NCBI GenBank assembly: GCA_028274465.1
Contig: CM051457.1
Coordinates: 50,624,362-50,688,361, forward strand
Origin: Plantago ovata
Taxonomy: Eukaryota; Streptophyta; Magnoliopsida; Lamiales; Plantaginaceae
Reading direction: 5' to 3'
DNA: 64,000 bases
Positions 1 to 11,772 of this stretch are shown here, one piece after another. The translations under genes were made by a program, and so were the position numbers. How positions within the stretch are numbered: the stretch's first letter is position 1; every line of letters starts with the position of its first letter. A model generated the notes under the pieces. That model saw nothing but the letters and a program-made list of their open reading frames with translations, was not told the origin of the DNA and did no database searches.

Positions 1-1750
1 TCGTTTTAATTCTTTGTTTTCGTTTTGCTTCGCAGCCTTGATTTCTTTTCCGTTCGAATCGAAGGTAATCTCGTTTCTCTTTTTGGTTCATTCGATTTAT
101 TGATTTACTGTTCGAGGCTCGTATTCTGTTTGGACTTTTTACCCTTGGATTATTTTACCCTTGATCGATCTGACCTTGTTATTTGATTCGAACCGAGAAC
201 CGGGACTTAGGTCGTTAGATTGTAGTTACTGTTTGCTGGACTTGTGATCTGATTGACCTCGTATGTTGACTTTGGTTTCCTATTGACCTCGAAAGGACTG
301 TTTTGGACCTTGTTATTACTGTTTTGAACTTTGTGGACTGATTTGGAAAATCTGAAAACCTAAAGGACCTTTTTGCAATTTTACCTTTGACCATAGTTGA
401 CTGACAGAAAGCTTTTCTCGTAAACCTTTTTATTCTGTGAGGACTGTTCAGTATGTTTGGAAAACTTCTGGTTTGCTAGTACTGTCTGTTTTTGAAAAGG
501 GTTATTTTGCAATTTACCACTGAGGGTATTTTGGTAATTTCCAGAATCTGAAAACCAAAAGAGTTTCTGAAAATATTTCAAACTTAGTTTCTGTTTTTGT
601 AAGTTAGTAATGACTTGACTTGCTATCCTAGTTGGTTAGGTCCTGGCTTGACTAACTTAGAGGTCTCGAGTTCGAACCCCGTCTTTACCATTTCTTTTTC
701 AACCTTTTCCCTTCCGTCCGTTCGACTTCTAAAGTGTGTTTAGTACTTTCTTGTTAGGTTCTCCGTTGTTCGTTAACCTGTAAAGCTCATTACTCGTTGG
801 AGATCCTTTGCTCGCAAGTTAAGGTGAGTGTTCACCCCTAAACCTATTATTATCGAAAAACTGGAAGGATATGTGACAACTTGTACCTATTACTATATAC
901 TGTTTTACTGTATGCTTCTGCGTAAAAGTATAAGTCCTAAGTATGACTATTTACTTTTCTGTTTATTGCACTTCTGTTCTGGACTGACTTTTCTGCAGGA
1001 ACACTTCTCGGTGTTTGACTATCTGTATCTGTTTGTTCTGATTCTGTTCTGTTTCTGTTTGACCGGTCGATTAGGTCGTAACTAGGTAGACTTGGGTAGT
1101 AGAGGACTATCGGGTTTGCTTGGTTATTGCCTAGTCTAATCCCTTTTAGACGCGAGGCAGAAGTCGCTGAGGTCTATTAGGGTCGTAGGATCTGTTTCCC
1201 CAAAGTACACGGGGGTTTCCGTTTTTGTCCGGAATTGTGCACCCTCTGGAGGGAGTTATAAGGGCATTCTGCGAGTAGGAGTAATAAGGCGGGCTGCACC
1301 AACGGTCTACAACTTATCTGTTCTGTTATTCTGTTATATGTGATCTGTTCTGTTTGTTTGTTTTTCTGAAAAGGATTTTGATTTCAAAACTGTTTACTTT
1401 CTGTTTTTAACTTAGAACCTCACTGAGATCCTTTATCTCACACTCTCCTTGTTTTCAAAATTCCTTCCTTCCAGATACTGCTGATGATGTTCGCGAATAG
1501 GATGCCAGCGACTGAGAGAAGGGTCTGGGGGTGTCTTGGGATTTTATTTCGAAATAAGAAGATGAACTTTTTACTGTCTTCACTCGTTGTTTCTTTTGAA
1601 CTTGTGTTAACGTTGGGTATTTATTTGTTTCTGTTAGAGCTATGCGTGTCAAAGATTATTTTGGCATTAATTGCCGACCGTTGCTATTAAAGTTATTTTG
1701 GATTTTCTCTTTCAAGAAATTATTTTGTTTTCAAAACCGGTACCGTTACA
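1..1750. mobile_element. Long LTR, TGTAACACCC family, copy 1 (3' part)
   Basis: This stretch aligns along most of its length with the complete solo LTR at 44096-46675 and ends with the same GTTACA terminus. Its 5' end lies outside the window. It stops abruptly against Copia reverse-transcriptase sequence at 1751, so it is either a solo LTR or the 3' LTR of an element lying to the left. TGTAACACCC ends are common in Ty3/Gypsy chromoviruses of the Tekay/Del kind, but no coding region is present to prove the family. No convincing gene is present; the short open frames are not conserved between the two copies. Confidence 0.8.
620..690 (+). repeat. tRNA-like (A-box/B-box) segment inside the LTR
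   Basis: An A-box-like stretch (TAGTTGGTTAGG, about 629-640) is followed roughly 30 bp later by a B-box-like stretch (GAGTTCGAACCCC, about 669-681). This is the layout of a tRNA gene or the head of a tRNA-derived SINE. The acceptor stem does not close, so it is not a functional tRNA gene. The same segment is kept in the second LTR copy at 45551-45630, so it was part of the LTR before the two copies separated. Confidence 0.55.
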
Positions 1751-2678
1751 AATATCCGCTTTGATGAAGCTGTCAAATCATTTGACTTCGTCAGAAGCGT
1801 AGAAGATCCCTGTGTCTATACTAGGCACATCGACAAGGGAGTCGTTTTCATGATCATTTATGTTGATGACATTTTGATCATGGGAAACAATGTCTCTATG
1901 CTAGAAGAGACTAAAGTTTGGTTATCAAGTACCTTCTAAATGAAGTACTTGGGTGAAGCGAACTACATCCTAGGGATAAAGATCTATAGAGAAAATCCAA
2001 GAGGATGTTAGGATTGACACAGTCCACCTACATCGACAAAATACTGAAGCGTTATAAGATGGACGACTCAAAGAGAGGCTTTCTCCCAACTAGGCATGGG
2101 ATCGTGTTATGAGTTAAGGATAGTCCTAAAACTGATGAAGAAAGAAAGGGAATGAGTCGTGTGCCCTATGCTTCGGCAGTAGGGTCTATAATGTATGCAA
2201 TGAATTGCACAAGGCCAGATGTGGCATATGCGCTTAGTGTCACTTGTCGACACCAACAGAATCCAGGAGTACCTCACTGGACTGCTGTAAAGAACATTCT
2301 TAAGTAACTTCGACGGACTAAGGAAATGTTCTTGGTGTTTGGTGGAGAACCAGAATTAAAGATGTCTGGTTATGTCGATGCAGGATTTGAATCAGATCCT
2401 GATGACTTTAAGTCACAGACAGGATACGTATTCAAATTGAACGAAGGAGCTGTCTGTTGGAAGAGTTCTAAGCAAGCCACGATTTCTGACTCATCCACAG
2501 AAGCCGAGTACATTGCTGCATCAGAAACATCGAAAGTAGTTGTCTGGATTTTAGAGTTCTTGAAGGAATTGAGGGTTGTTCCTGCTCCTAGTCCAATAAC
2601 GATTTATTGTGACAACACGGGCGCCGTCGCTCAAGCCAAGGATCCTAGATCTACAAACAAGAACAAACATGTACTTAG
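1751..2678 (+). pseudogene. Ty1/Copia pol fragment (reverse transcriptase end plus RNase H)
   Basis: Part of a Copia polyprotein. The reverse-transcriptase catalytic block YVDDILIMGN lies at about 1860-1889, and the RNase H region with ADSSTEAEYIAASE-like residues lies near 2490-2530. It matches the corresponding part of the minus-strand Copia at 4781-6145 closely and belongs to the same family. The upstream part is cut off by the LTR ending at 1750. The downstream part is cut off at 2678 by the minus-strand Copia. It is a fossil with several breaks and is the oldest layer of the nest. Confidence 0.9.
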
Positions 2679-4757
2679 TGTAAGAAAATACGGTCAGAGT
2701 TACCCCTAGGGTACGCAACGGAATTTCAAAAATTTTCTTAACATGCAGGTTAATTGATCATGTATATAGCGTATATATGTAAACACGTCAATTAGAAGAC
2801 TTACAATACTCCAAAAGCAAGCACATGTACCAAGTCTTCGTAATAGTCCGGTGTATCTTCTCCTTCGTCGAAGTCAAAGATATCTGCAATACTTTGATTG
2901 TCTGCAAGACAATAAAAGTTAGTTTCCAGCTCCTTGAACCTCAACCTTGGTATCCACGGATGAACAGCTTATCGAAAATAATGCTAGGATATTCTTTATG
3001 TGGCCAAGAAGATGGGGAGGCGTTTTCCTCCGGTAGGTGGCGCGCGCGTGGCTTAGGTGAGGTAGGGGAGAGCTTTTATTTTCTCTAAGAAAACTGGTAG
3101 ACTAATTGTATGTCTGTGTGTGTCAAAAACTCTCTAATAGTCTACTATGTATAGTAGTCAATAGAAGTCTAATGAATAATCAATTAGACTTCATAAAGGA
3201 ATAAGAATCTAATTCTTATCGCACTAGGAAACCAATTCAAGTCTAGATTCATTCCCACTCAAGTTAGAACTCAATCAGGAAAATCTAACTTATCCCTTGG
3301 ACTTCTAATAGAGGAAGGAGTCGGACTCCTTCCCCTACTCCAGCTGTGCGCGCGCGCGTGTCCCAAGGGTGATAGGTGGGTCCCGATTTTGGGACCCACT
3401 TATAGTTCTAAGGCAATTCAAACTCCAAGTAGATTTTTCCCATGTGCATATATTAATTCTAAATTAACATATCCTTTCAAATCAAACCTCTATTATATTT
3501 CTAAAATATAATCTCTAATTGTATTTACATAAAATACAATTAGTTAGCCAATTCAATTAATAATTCCAAATCATTAATGGAGACACAAACTATTATAATT
3601 AATTCCAAATCAATTATAATCCATCAATCACATTTAATTCCAAATTAATTGCGATTCCATCTTCAAGGATATTCGGATAAGCTGAATCACCACATAGTGT
3701 GACCCATAGGGCCTCATTGTATTAAGCGAGTCCTAGACTAGGCAAAATGGAATTCCTAGACGGTTCCATTTGCAATACTAATACATGAGGACGTTTGAGA
3801 GGTTTCTCAAAGCAAACCCTTTCGTTGTGAAGTCTGTTGCGCTCAACGCGGCGATGGTAACGTCCCTTCATCTGACTGACTCGAATGCATCTAGGATCGA
3901 TGAAGTGTCTATCCCAATAATACACCCACGGGCGTCTTCAGCGAGTTGCATGGTGAATCCAATATCTATTATGACTATCATAATAATATTGATACGCTGG
4001 CCAGCGGTTTTATCAATCACAAGTATGAACGAATATGAGCAGTGCTCTCCTGTGCTACAAATGAGAGATGAATCCTTCACCGAAACACTTATCATCCCCA
4101 TTTGTATGTAGCCATAATCCTGGATCGTGTCTTGGGTCAACTGCTTATTCAGAGCTGACATCGACGGGTCCACCAAGGATATGGGGCAAAAAATATGATG
4201 ATAAAGTCCTGTAAGTCCAAAGGACGACTGGCATCACTTCGACAACTTACCGGTTCCCATAGACACTTCGGTGTAGAGTATACATCGATGGGAGTTTCCG
4301 GTGGGTACTTCCATTGTTCGGTAATCACCCTTCGAACAACTATGCAGAGTTATGGGAACGTTTCTTGATTGTCCAACAATCCGTTCCGTGGCCGTGGGAT
4401 CGGCTCACACTTGCTCCAACAAGTATAACCTCCACGCATACTAGTCTCAACTCGTTCATTTAGACCCCTACATCTGAGATGAACCTCGAGTAGGTAGAGT
4501 TTGGGATAGATGATAACTCACATAGCTCCCACTATCTGTGTGATCGGTCATCTATCCGAGGGGACATGTTTAATATCAATACAGACAGGAATAGAGATAT
4601 GACATGTTGCATGCCTGGTGTAATATAAATATGAAAGCGATACTCAATAGTCAAACAACAAACATATATTATATTACGTTGACTTGTGTAATAGTACATA
4701 TATGCCCTTTATAAGGGCTGCATGCCCTTAATAAAGACTGTCTCTAGGACATATACA
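2679..4757 (-). repeat. 3' LTR of the minus-strand Copia
   Basis: About 2.08 kb bounded by TGTAAGAAAATACGG on the left and CATATACA on the right, which on the minus strand read TGTATATG...TTCTTACA. The left 26 bp recur at 11747-11772 as the start of the other LTR, which fixes the boundary. The body is A/T-rich with GC-rich patches at about 3040 and 3345 containing CG dinucleotide runs. No protein-coding gene is seen; open frames near 3720-4180 look like chance. Confidence 0.85.
3376..3399. repeat. Hairpin in Copia LTR
   Basis: Perfect inverted repeat GTGGGTCCC / GGGACCCAC with a 6-nt loop. It may be an RNA structure in the R/U5 part of the LTR; its role is unknown. Confidence 0.6.
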
Positions 4758-4760
4758 CTA

Positions 4761-4772
4761 ATCTCCCACTTG
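4761..4772 (-). promoter_or_regulatory. Polypurine tract of the minus-strand Copia
   Basis: On the minus strand this reads AAGTGGGAGAT and lies a few bases before the LTR start TGTATATG. This is the usual Copia plus-strand priming site next to the 3' LTR. Confidence 0.8.
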
Positions 4773-4780
4773 GACTAGAG

Positions 4781-7061
4781 TCAGTCACCTTTATGCTTAA
4801 TACCCAGATTAGCATAATGTCTTAAGTGGACATCCACTGATAAGACCTTGGTGAAAGGATCTACCACGTTGTCCGTGGTAGAGACACATTCTATACTAAC
4901 TTCTCCTCTATCAATAATCTCATGTATAACTTGATACTTTCTAAGTACATGTTTGTTCTTGTTTGTAGATCTAGGCTCCTTGGCTTGAGCGACGGCGCCC
5001 GTATTGTCACAACAAACCGTTATTGGACTAGGAGCAGGGACAACCCTCAATTCCTTCAAGAACTCTGAAATCCAGACAGCTTCTTTCGATGCTTCTGATG
5101 CAGCAATGTACTCGGCTTCTATGGATGAGTCAGCAATCGTGGCTTGCTTAGAACTCTTCCAACAGACAGCTCCTCCGTTCAATTTGAATACGTATCCTGT
5201 CTGTGACTTAAAGTCATCAGGATCTGATTCAAATCCAGCGTCGACATAACCAGACATCTTTAATTCTGGTTCTCCACCAAACACCAAGAACATTTCCTTA
5301 GTACGTCGAAGGTACTTAAGAATGTTCTTTACAGCAGTCCAGTGAGGTACTCCTGGATTCTGTTGGTGTCGACAAGTGACACTAAGCGCATACGCCACAT
5401 CTGGCCTTGTGCAATTCATTGCATACATTATAGACCCTACTGCCGAAGCATAGGGTACACGACTCATTGCCTTTCTTTCTTCATCAGTTTTAGGACTATC
5501 CTTAACTGATAAGACGATCCCATACCTAGCTAGGAGAAAGCCTCTCTTTGAGTCGTCCATCTTATAACGCTTCAGTATTTTGTCGATGTCGGTGGACTGT
5601 GTCAATCCTAACATCCTCTTGGATCTATCTCTATAGATCTTTATCCCTAGGATGTAGTTCGCTTCACCCAAGTCCTTCATTGAGAAGGTACAGTATAACC
5701 AAACTTTAGTCTTTTCAAGCATAGAGACATTGTTTCCCATGATCAAAATGTCATCAACATAGATAATCATGAAAACGACTCCCTTGTCGCTGTGCCTAGT
5801 ATAGACACAGGGATCTTCTACGCTTCTGACGAAGTCAAACGATTTGACAGCTTCATCAAAGCGGATATTCCAGCTCCTAGACGCTTGATTTAGCCCATAG
5901 ATGGATCTCTGTAATTTGCATACAGCAGTTGGCCTGGTTTTACTAATAAAACCTTCCGGCTGTACCATATAGACCTCTTCCTCAAGCTTGCCATTGAGGA
6001 AGACAGTCTTTACATCCATCTGCCAGATCTCATAATCATAGTAGGCAGCTATTGCAAGTAGAATTTGAATAGACTTCAATTTTGCTACCGATGAAAAGGT
6101 TTCATCGTAATCGATGCCATACCTTTGCGTGTAGCCTTTCGCCACAAGTCTAGCCTTGTGCGTTTGTACCTTGCCATCGGCATCTGTCTTTCATTTAAAG
6201 ACCCATTTGCACCCAATAGGTCTAACCCTTTGGGGCAAGTCTACCAAGCTCCAAACTTGGTTTAGGTACATGGAGTCCATTTCCAATCCCATGGCCTCTT
6301 GCCATTTGTCTGAGTCAATATCAATTATTGCCTCTTTGTAGGTCTCGGGATCTTCCCGATCTGATAAGCCGACATCAAGTTCACTGATGTCTTCTATCAT
6401 AAGGCTTTGCTTCTGAGGTCCTTTTAGGAACCTCTTCGACCTACGGAGCTCGACTAGTTCTGGTGTTTTTCTTTTCTGGCTTCGTGTAACACGAACATTA
6501 TCAGTGGGCATTGATGCAGCTGGTCGCGCGCCATGACCCTGTTCCCTAGCGGGAGGCTGCTCTTGTGCAACTTGTTGCACAGGTTGATTGGCAACGGGTT
6601 CTATTGGTGTGGTTTCAACTGTTGATCTAATCACAGGACTCCCACTGACTTTGACATGCCTAGCAAGTGTCATATCATTACCCTTGTCTGCTTCGAAAGC
6701 TCCCACTGAACTTGAGTCCAAATCAGAAGATTTAGAGAACTCATGTTCGCGCGTGTCAAAGTCTTGAATTTCTTCAAGTTCTATCATGTCATCTAACCTC
6801 TCTTCTTCGAGGTATTCTGCTTCTAAAAACTTGACGTTTCTAGATACTATCACCTTGTGATCTTCAGCATGATAGAATTCATAGCCTCTCGTCTGACGAG
6901 GATAGCCTATGAAATATACTTTGACACCCTTGACATCTAACTTATCAGTGAGCATCAATTTGACTATCGCAGGACAGCCCCAAGGTCTAAGATAGCCCAG
7001 TGAGGGCTTCTTTCCTTTCCATAACTCATAAGGAGTTTTCTCCACTGATTTAGATGGTACA
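4781..7061 (-). pseudogene. Copia polyprotein, C-terminal part: integrase end, RT, RNase H
   Basis: On the minus strand this starts in the integrase C-terminal region (EKTPYELWKGKKPSLGYLRPWGCPA, close to the GKKP-type motif of Copia integrases) and passes a charged linker. It then reads through a full Copia reverse transcriptase (YVDDILIMGN at about 5743-5770) and RNase H (SSIEAEYIAASEA near 5090-5140), ending GIKHKGD. The upstream half of the same gene lies at 8342-10280; the two are separated by a solo Athila LTR. It reads well overall with about one further break, so the element looks fairly young. It would copy element RNA into DNA in a cytoplasmic particle, but is now a fossil. Confidence 0.9.
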
Positions 7062-8341
7062 TGATGAACGCGCTGGTGTCGTGTTCCAACGCGAACGAAT
7101 CAAATAAATTTGTTATTTAGCCAAAGGCAATTCACAACTACAACAAAAACCGTAGTGTAGCAGTAGAATGACCTCGAGTGTCGTTCTCTAAGGACTATAA
7201 CTAGCTTTATCTATTTAACTAAGAATATAAAAACAGCAGACGGTTAAAGCAAAGGTTTTTCTAACAGATAATGGAGATTGGTGATAGTATGATCCTTCAA
7301 AGCATAACGGGTCAATAATCATGCGTAAATTCCTCGGTCTTGCATGGAGATCTTTGATCAATCGAATGTCCTGTTGCAATTATTAAGCACTACGAAGATA
7401 AAGATACTGACAGGTCAAGCACTATTGTCAAATTGTGTTCCGTAATTATTCAACACTACGAAGATATAGATGTGCATAGGTCGACGAGGGTCCAATTGTG
7501 CATAATAATTAATACAACATACGAGAATATAGGCTGAGCCTGATCAACGAAATAAAGCAATAACACGGAGTATAATGCGCGATATAGCCATTAGCATGAT
7601 TATCTTCCCTTCGCTAAGAATTCACATACTACCACCAACGATAAGTTTAGCTACTCATAGTTGTCATGCAATCAACAGAAATCATAGAAGAAAGCATGTT
7701 GAAAGATATATAAAAATAAGTAGAATAAACTGTAAGGTACAATGTTACCGAAGGTTGTCAGTCTCCGAAGAATCGCGATCTTACAAGCTCCAAACTGCTA
7801 TGAAAAAGTGTCTCCTAAGCTACGAACCCCCAGAACATGCTCTGGGAAGTTCCTACCTAAAACTACAGAGAAAGGTGAGAGAATAGGTCTGGAAAAGTAT
7901 GAATTTCGGAGAAAAACTGAGCAACTATATAGAGGCTTCGAAATAGTGTGGGGCGATTCGCCCCACGTCCCGGGCGGTTCGCCCGGGAGTAATTTTCGCG
8001 GAATTCCGCGTTTTTGACGCGTTTTTGGATTTCTTCCCCTTTTCGGACTCGGTTTCTGACTTCTAGTGGCCTTCTAACCTCCAGATTCGACCCCTAGACT
8101 CCAAATCCTATCCGGAAACCTTCAGATACTCCAAATAGGCTTCTGGAACACCAATTCCTTGTCAACTTCAATATAATTGCCCGGAAATCCTCGTTTTTCA
8201 ACCAAAACCTGTAAAATAAAATCTAAAGGGAAACGTGACACTATTCTAATAAAATGCACTAAAATATAGCTAAATTAACATAGAGGATAGCTAAAATAGG
8301 TGCAAAAGACTCAAATGAAAGTGTAAAATACACATTCATCA
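7062..8341 (-). mobile_element. Solo LTR of the Athila-like family in Copia pol
   Basis: 1280 bp from TGATGAACGCG to TACACATTCATCA, flanked by a perfect 5-bp duplication GTACA (7057-7061 and 8342-8346). No internal sequence remains, which is what LTR-LTR recombination leaves. On the minus strand it carries the family's U3 inverted-repeat cassette (7946-7999) next to the A/T box, and about three copies of a 64-70 bp minisatellite (about 7370-7560). The 56-residue antisense reading frame near 7575 recurs in nearly all these LTRs simply because the LTR is conserved. Confidence 0.95.
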
Positions 8342-10280
8342 GTACACGGTTCAGAATGTAGATTGCAGTTTGTAGTGAATATCCCCATAGATATTTTGGA
8401 AGAGTCGAGAATCCAATCATTGATCTCACCATGTCTAACAGGGTTCGATTTCTTCTCTCAGACGCACCATTCAATTGTGGTGTTCCAGGAGGGGTCCATT
8501 GCGATTGAATTCCATTTTCCTTCAAGTAGTCGATAAATTCTTCACTAAGGTATTCACCTCCTCGATCTGATCGAAGAGTGACTATCCTTAGGTTCAATTC
8601 ATTCTCGACCTCATTCCTAAACTCCTTGAATTTCCCAAAGGTCTCGGATTTATTCTTCATAAGATAAATATATCCATACCATGAGAAATCGTCAGTAAAG
8701 GTAACGAAATAAGGATAACCCCCACGCGCATGGACTTTAAAGGGTCCACATACATCGGTATGTATGAGCTCTAAGCAACGAGTGGCACGAACACCTTGTC
8801 CAACAAAAGGTTTGTTCGTCATCTTACCCTTAACACATGATTCGCATGTACCATATGATTCAAAATCAAATGGTTCTAAGTAGTCCAACTTCCTTAGTCT
8901 TTGAATCCGTGTTTCATTGATATGGCCTAGCCGACAATGCCATAGATAAGATGGATTATTCTTTCTACTTGAAGACGGTTGTTTGTTATGTATTTGAAAT
9001 AACGGTAGACTACTTTGCAAAATATATAAACCATTCACTAAGCGAGCCTTTCCATAATACTGGTCATTTAATGAAAAATAACAAGTTTTATTAGCAAATC
9101 GAAAGGAAAAACCCAAATTGTCCAACAATGGAATGGAATTAATATTTCTGACAATGGATGGAACAAAATAAACGTTATCAAGTTCTAAACATTGTCCCGA
9201 AGGTAAATCTATCTTGCAGCGTCCAACGCGTTTGGCTTCAGCTGGATTGTCATTCCCAACATGCAAGTCGATTTCACCTTGCTTGACTAGCTTGTGATTA
9301 ATTAGCCCCTGCACATTATTACAAATGTGTGAGGCACAGGCTGTATCTAATACCCAACCATTGGAGTCAAAAGTAGTCATGTTCATTTCAATTACAAACA
9401 TACCTGAGCTAGAAGCCGGTGGCTTCTTAGGTTGATCTGCCCTCAGCTTAGGGCAATCTTTCTTCCAATGTCTTTTCTTTTTACAGAAAAGACATTCATC
9501 TGTGCGTACCGTTCCGCTTCTCTTGAACTTCCTTTTCTGGTTCATACGCTTAGGCTTATCACTCGAAGTGTTAGCCTTGGCTCCCGATTTTCCTTTACCC
9601 TTAGCACCTTTGTTTCTCGGGTTTGGGTTAGACGGTTGCCCAACATACATGATCGACTTTTCCTTCTTAGGAAGAGTTTGATCATATGTCTTCAGCAGAT
9701 TATGGAGTTCGGTTAGTGTGACGCCCTTCGTATTCATCGTGTAGTTAATGATGAACTGCGAATACGAACTCGGCAATGATTGAAGGACAAAGATCACCAT
9801 GATCTTATTCTCCAGCTTGACACCGGCATCGGCAAGCTTCTCAAAGAGACCAATCATTTTGAGAACATTTTTAGACATGTTCCCTCCTTCATTGAGCTTG
9901 CATCTGTGTATCTCTTTGATCAAATCAAATTGAACACTTCTAGCTGTCGTCTTAAAGAGCAACTCAAGATGCTTTAGCATCTCATACGACAACATGCTTT
10001 CATGTTGCCTCTGCAGCTCATTGCTCATTACCGCCAGCATAATACACTGCACGGATCTAGCATCCTCATGATGCTTATCAGACTTTGCCTTGTTGGCTTG
10101 ATTCCAAGCAGCAACCTGATCGGCAGTCTGATTTTCGGGGCACACAGGAATGACCTCGTCCAAGACGTACTCAATCTTTTCGTACCTCAGCACCAAACGT
10201 ATATTTCTGATCCAATCTAGGAAGTTTGGTCCGGTCAGAATTTGCTTCTCTAAGACAGCAAGGAGCGAGATACTCGCCAT
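8342..10280 (-). pseudogene. Copia polyprotein, N-terminal part: gag, protease, integrase
   Basis: On the minus strand this begins MASISLLAVLEKQILTGPNF, a typical Copia gag start (ATG at 10280; the frame is open slightly further upstream but this ATG fits the family). It continues through gag, then a CX2CX4HX4C zinc knuckle (CLFCKKKRHWKKDC, about 9450-9495) and a protease with the DTACASH site (about 9325-9350). The integrase follows, with an HHCC zinc finger (HCRLGH ... CESC, about 8850-8960) and a catalytic core including HTDVCGPF and TFTDDFSWYGYIY. It stops at the solo LTR insertion. The reading is otherwise open, so decay is slight apart from the insertion. Confidence 0.9.
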
Positions 10281-10837
10281 TTTGGTTTTCCTAAGGAGAA
10301 ATAGTATAGACCGAAAATAATAATTCAACTATTGAAATACTATTTCTAAATACACAGTCAACATAACTAAACAACAAGGTCCTTTAGCTGTTTAGCTCCC
10401 ACTATTTTCACATATGCTTGCCCCCAAAACAAACATACGGGTAATGTCCAACAAGTTACCGTAGTGGCCAAGATCCATACTATGCTATACTCCAACGGGG
10501 GCTGGTCGCATAGCATAATATGACCGGTAGGACTATCCAATTGCGTCACGCATCTCTTGGGTGTTAAATCTAATTTAACCCGATGCTCTACATATTGTAC
10601 CTATCGAGGTCGCTAGATACAATATGCAGTAAGTTATAACCATAGGCTTACTCTAATCTGACGATCACTGCGAGTCTGCAATACGAGGTCGCCAATACAG
10701 GAAAACGCAATGAAAGTTCAGAATTAAAGCACCCCATGGAAAGCATCTCAGAAATACATACATGTACATATTTCTGCACTTATATTGGTTGGCACTTGTA
10801 GCTTGAGGGTTGTTATCAGTCATCTACAAACAAATAA

Positions 10838-10995
10838 GGGCGCCGCGTACCCATCATGCATGAGCGGTCTACACGTAATGGATGCCGCCTATCCATTCTA
10901 GTTCTAAACGCGGTCAAGCACACAATGGGCGTCGCCTATCCATACATAAAATATGCGGTCCGACAAATAAGAGGGCGTCGCCTACCCTCGCATGC
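10838..10995. repeat. Degenerate tandem repeat in Copia leader
   Basis: About four diverged units of roughly 45-50 bp. Each contains a GGGCGYCGCCTAYCC-like core followed by CATRCAT and a GCGGTC block (cores near 10840, 10882, 10927 and 10972). Confidence 0.65.
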
Positions 10996-11545
10996 ATAGC
11001 GGTCGAACGGAAAGTAAAATACATGGTATTTAAACATGCATTGTCAAACAATAGCATATCGAGCAAACGAATAAGTAGTAGCCTATGTGGATGCCAAATG
11101 ACTTCATAACTTCATTATGAAAATTATAATCCCATACTTATAATCTCTATGAAAAATTGAAAATTTGAACTAGATTGAAAAATTGAAAATTCTATTGACC
11201 AGGCAGCAATTTTCGAAAACCCGAAGGACTCAATTGTAATTTTCAAAACCTTGGAGGTGTTAAATCTAAAATTCAAAAGTAGAAGGACTTATTTGTAATA
11301 AACAACAAATTGATAAATCACAAATAAGCCCATTAACTTTATACTAATTAAATTTAACTCCTCTAGTTACAAATAATTATAATTAAATCATATTTATATT
11401 CCAAATATAAAATTCAATCCTCAAAATTTTCAAAATTCGATTTTGGATCCTACCCGGGAAATATAAATATATATATTAAAATACGGGATGGGACCAAGCC
11501 CCGTCCCCTAACGTGCCTGCGGCCACGAAGGCACGGGCGCCTCGC

Positions 11546-11568
11546 GCCGCCTGCGTCGCGCAGGCGGC
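11546..11568. repeat. GC-rich hairpin in Copia leader
   Basis: Perfect 10-bp arms GCCGCCTGCG / CGCAGGCGGC around a 3-nt loop, in an otherwise A/T-rich leader. It could be an RNA packaging or dimerisation structure; that is inference. Confidence 0.65.
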
Positions 11569-11733
11569 CGGTCACATATATATATTTAATTTTTTTTTTT
11601 TTGAAAATTATAAATTCTAAATTTATATAAAAACAAAACTTTTGAAAATCGAATTAATCATAGAATCAATTGCATCCACATAAACTACAAAATCATACAA
11701 CATATATACGTATATACGTAATCAATTAACCTG

Positions 11734-11745
11734 GCTCTGATACCA
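11734..11745 (-). promoter_or_regulatory. Primer-binding site, tRNA-iMet type (Copia)
   Basis: On the minus strand this reads TGGTATCAGAGC, the standard plant retrotransposon site complementary to initiator tRNA-Met. It sits one base from the LTR end at 11747. Confidence 0.95.
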
Positions 11746-11746
11746 C

Positions 11747-11772
11747 TGTAAGAAAATACGGTCAGAGTTACC
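11747..11772 (-). repeat. Stub of the Copia 5' LTR
   Basis: 26 bp identical to the left end of the LTR at 2679. The rest is displaced to the right by insertion of element G and is not in this window. Confidence 0.9.

Larger units (their letters stand above)
10281..11733 (-). other. Copia 5' leader between primer site and gag
   Basis: About 1.45 kb with no convincing gene. It is A/T-rich, with a degenerate tandem repeat (10838-10995), a GC-rich hairpin (11546-11568) and a TA/T run at about 11573-11602. Just upstream of the gag ATG the minus strand reads TTTCTCCTTAG, which looks like a splice acceptor; a spliced leader is possible but not shown. Confidence 0.7.
2679..11772 (-). mobile_element. 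Ty1/Copia retrotransposon (5' LTR only a stub)
   Basis: Read on the minus strand: a 26-bp stub of the 5' LTR (11747-11772), a tRNA-iMet primer site, a leader of about 1.4 kb, gag-protease-integrase-RT-RNase H (10280 to 4781, split by a solo LTR at 7062-8341), a polypurine tract and a 3' LTR (2679-4757). It is inserted in a plus-strand member of its own family, with CTTAG at 2674-2678 as the expected target duplication. The right LTR is cut at 11772 by element G. The polyprotein layout suggests the Tork/Angela side of Copia, but the lineage call is tentative. It is broken by one solo-LTR insertion, one LTR truncation by G, and about one coding break. Confidence 0.9.

Noticed and set aside
620-690. 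Possible functional tRNA gene
   Set aside because: A-box and B-box are present, but no closed acceptor stem can be formed, and it lies inside a repeated LTR.
828-1085. Hydrophobic 85-residue frame in the TGTAACACCC LTR, also at 45766
   Set aside because: Length agrees between copies, but the changes look neutral and include non-conservative ones, and the region reads like LTR sequence. It is not enough to call a gene.
3722-4176. Overlapping frames of about 70-110 residues in the Copia 3' LTR
   Set aside because: They lie on both strands within an LTR and show no recognisable domain or family match.
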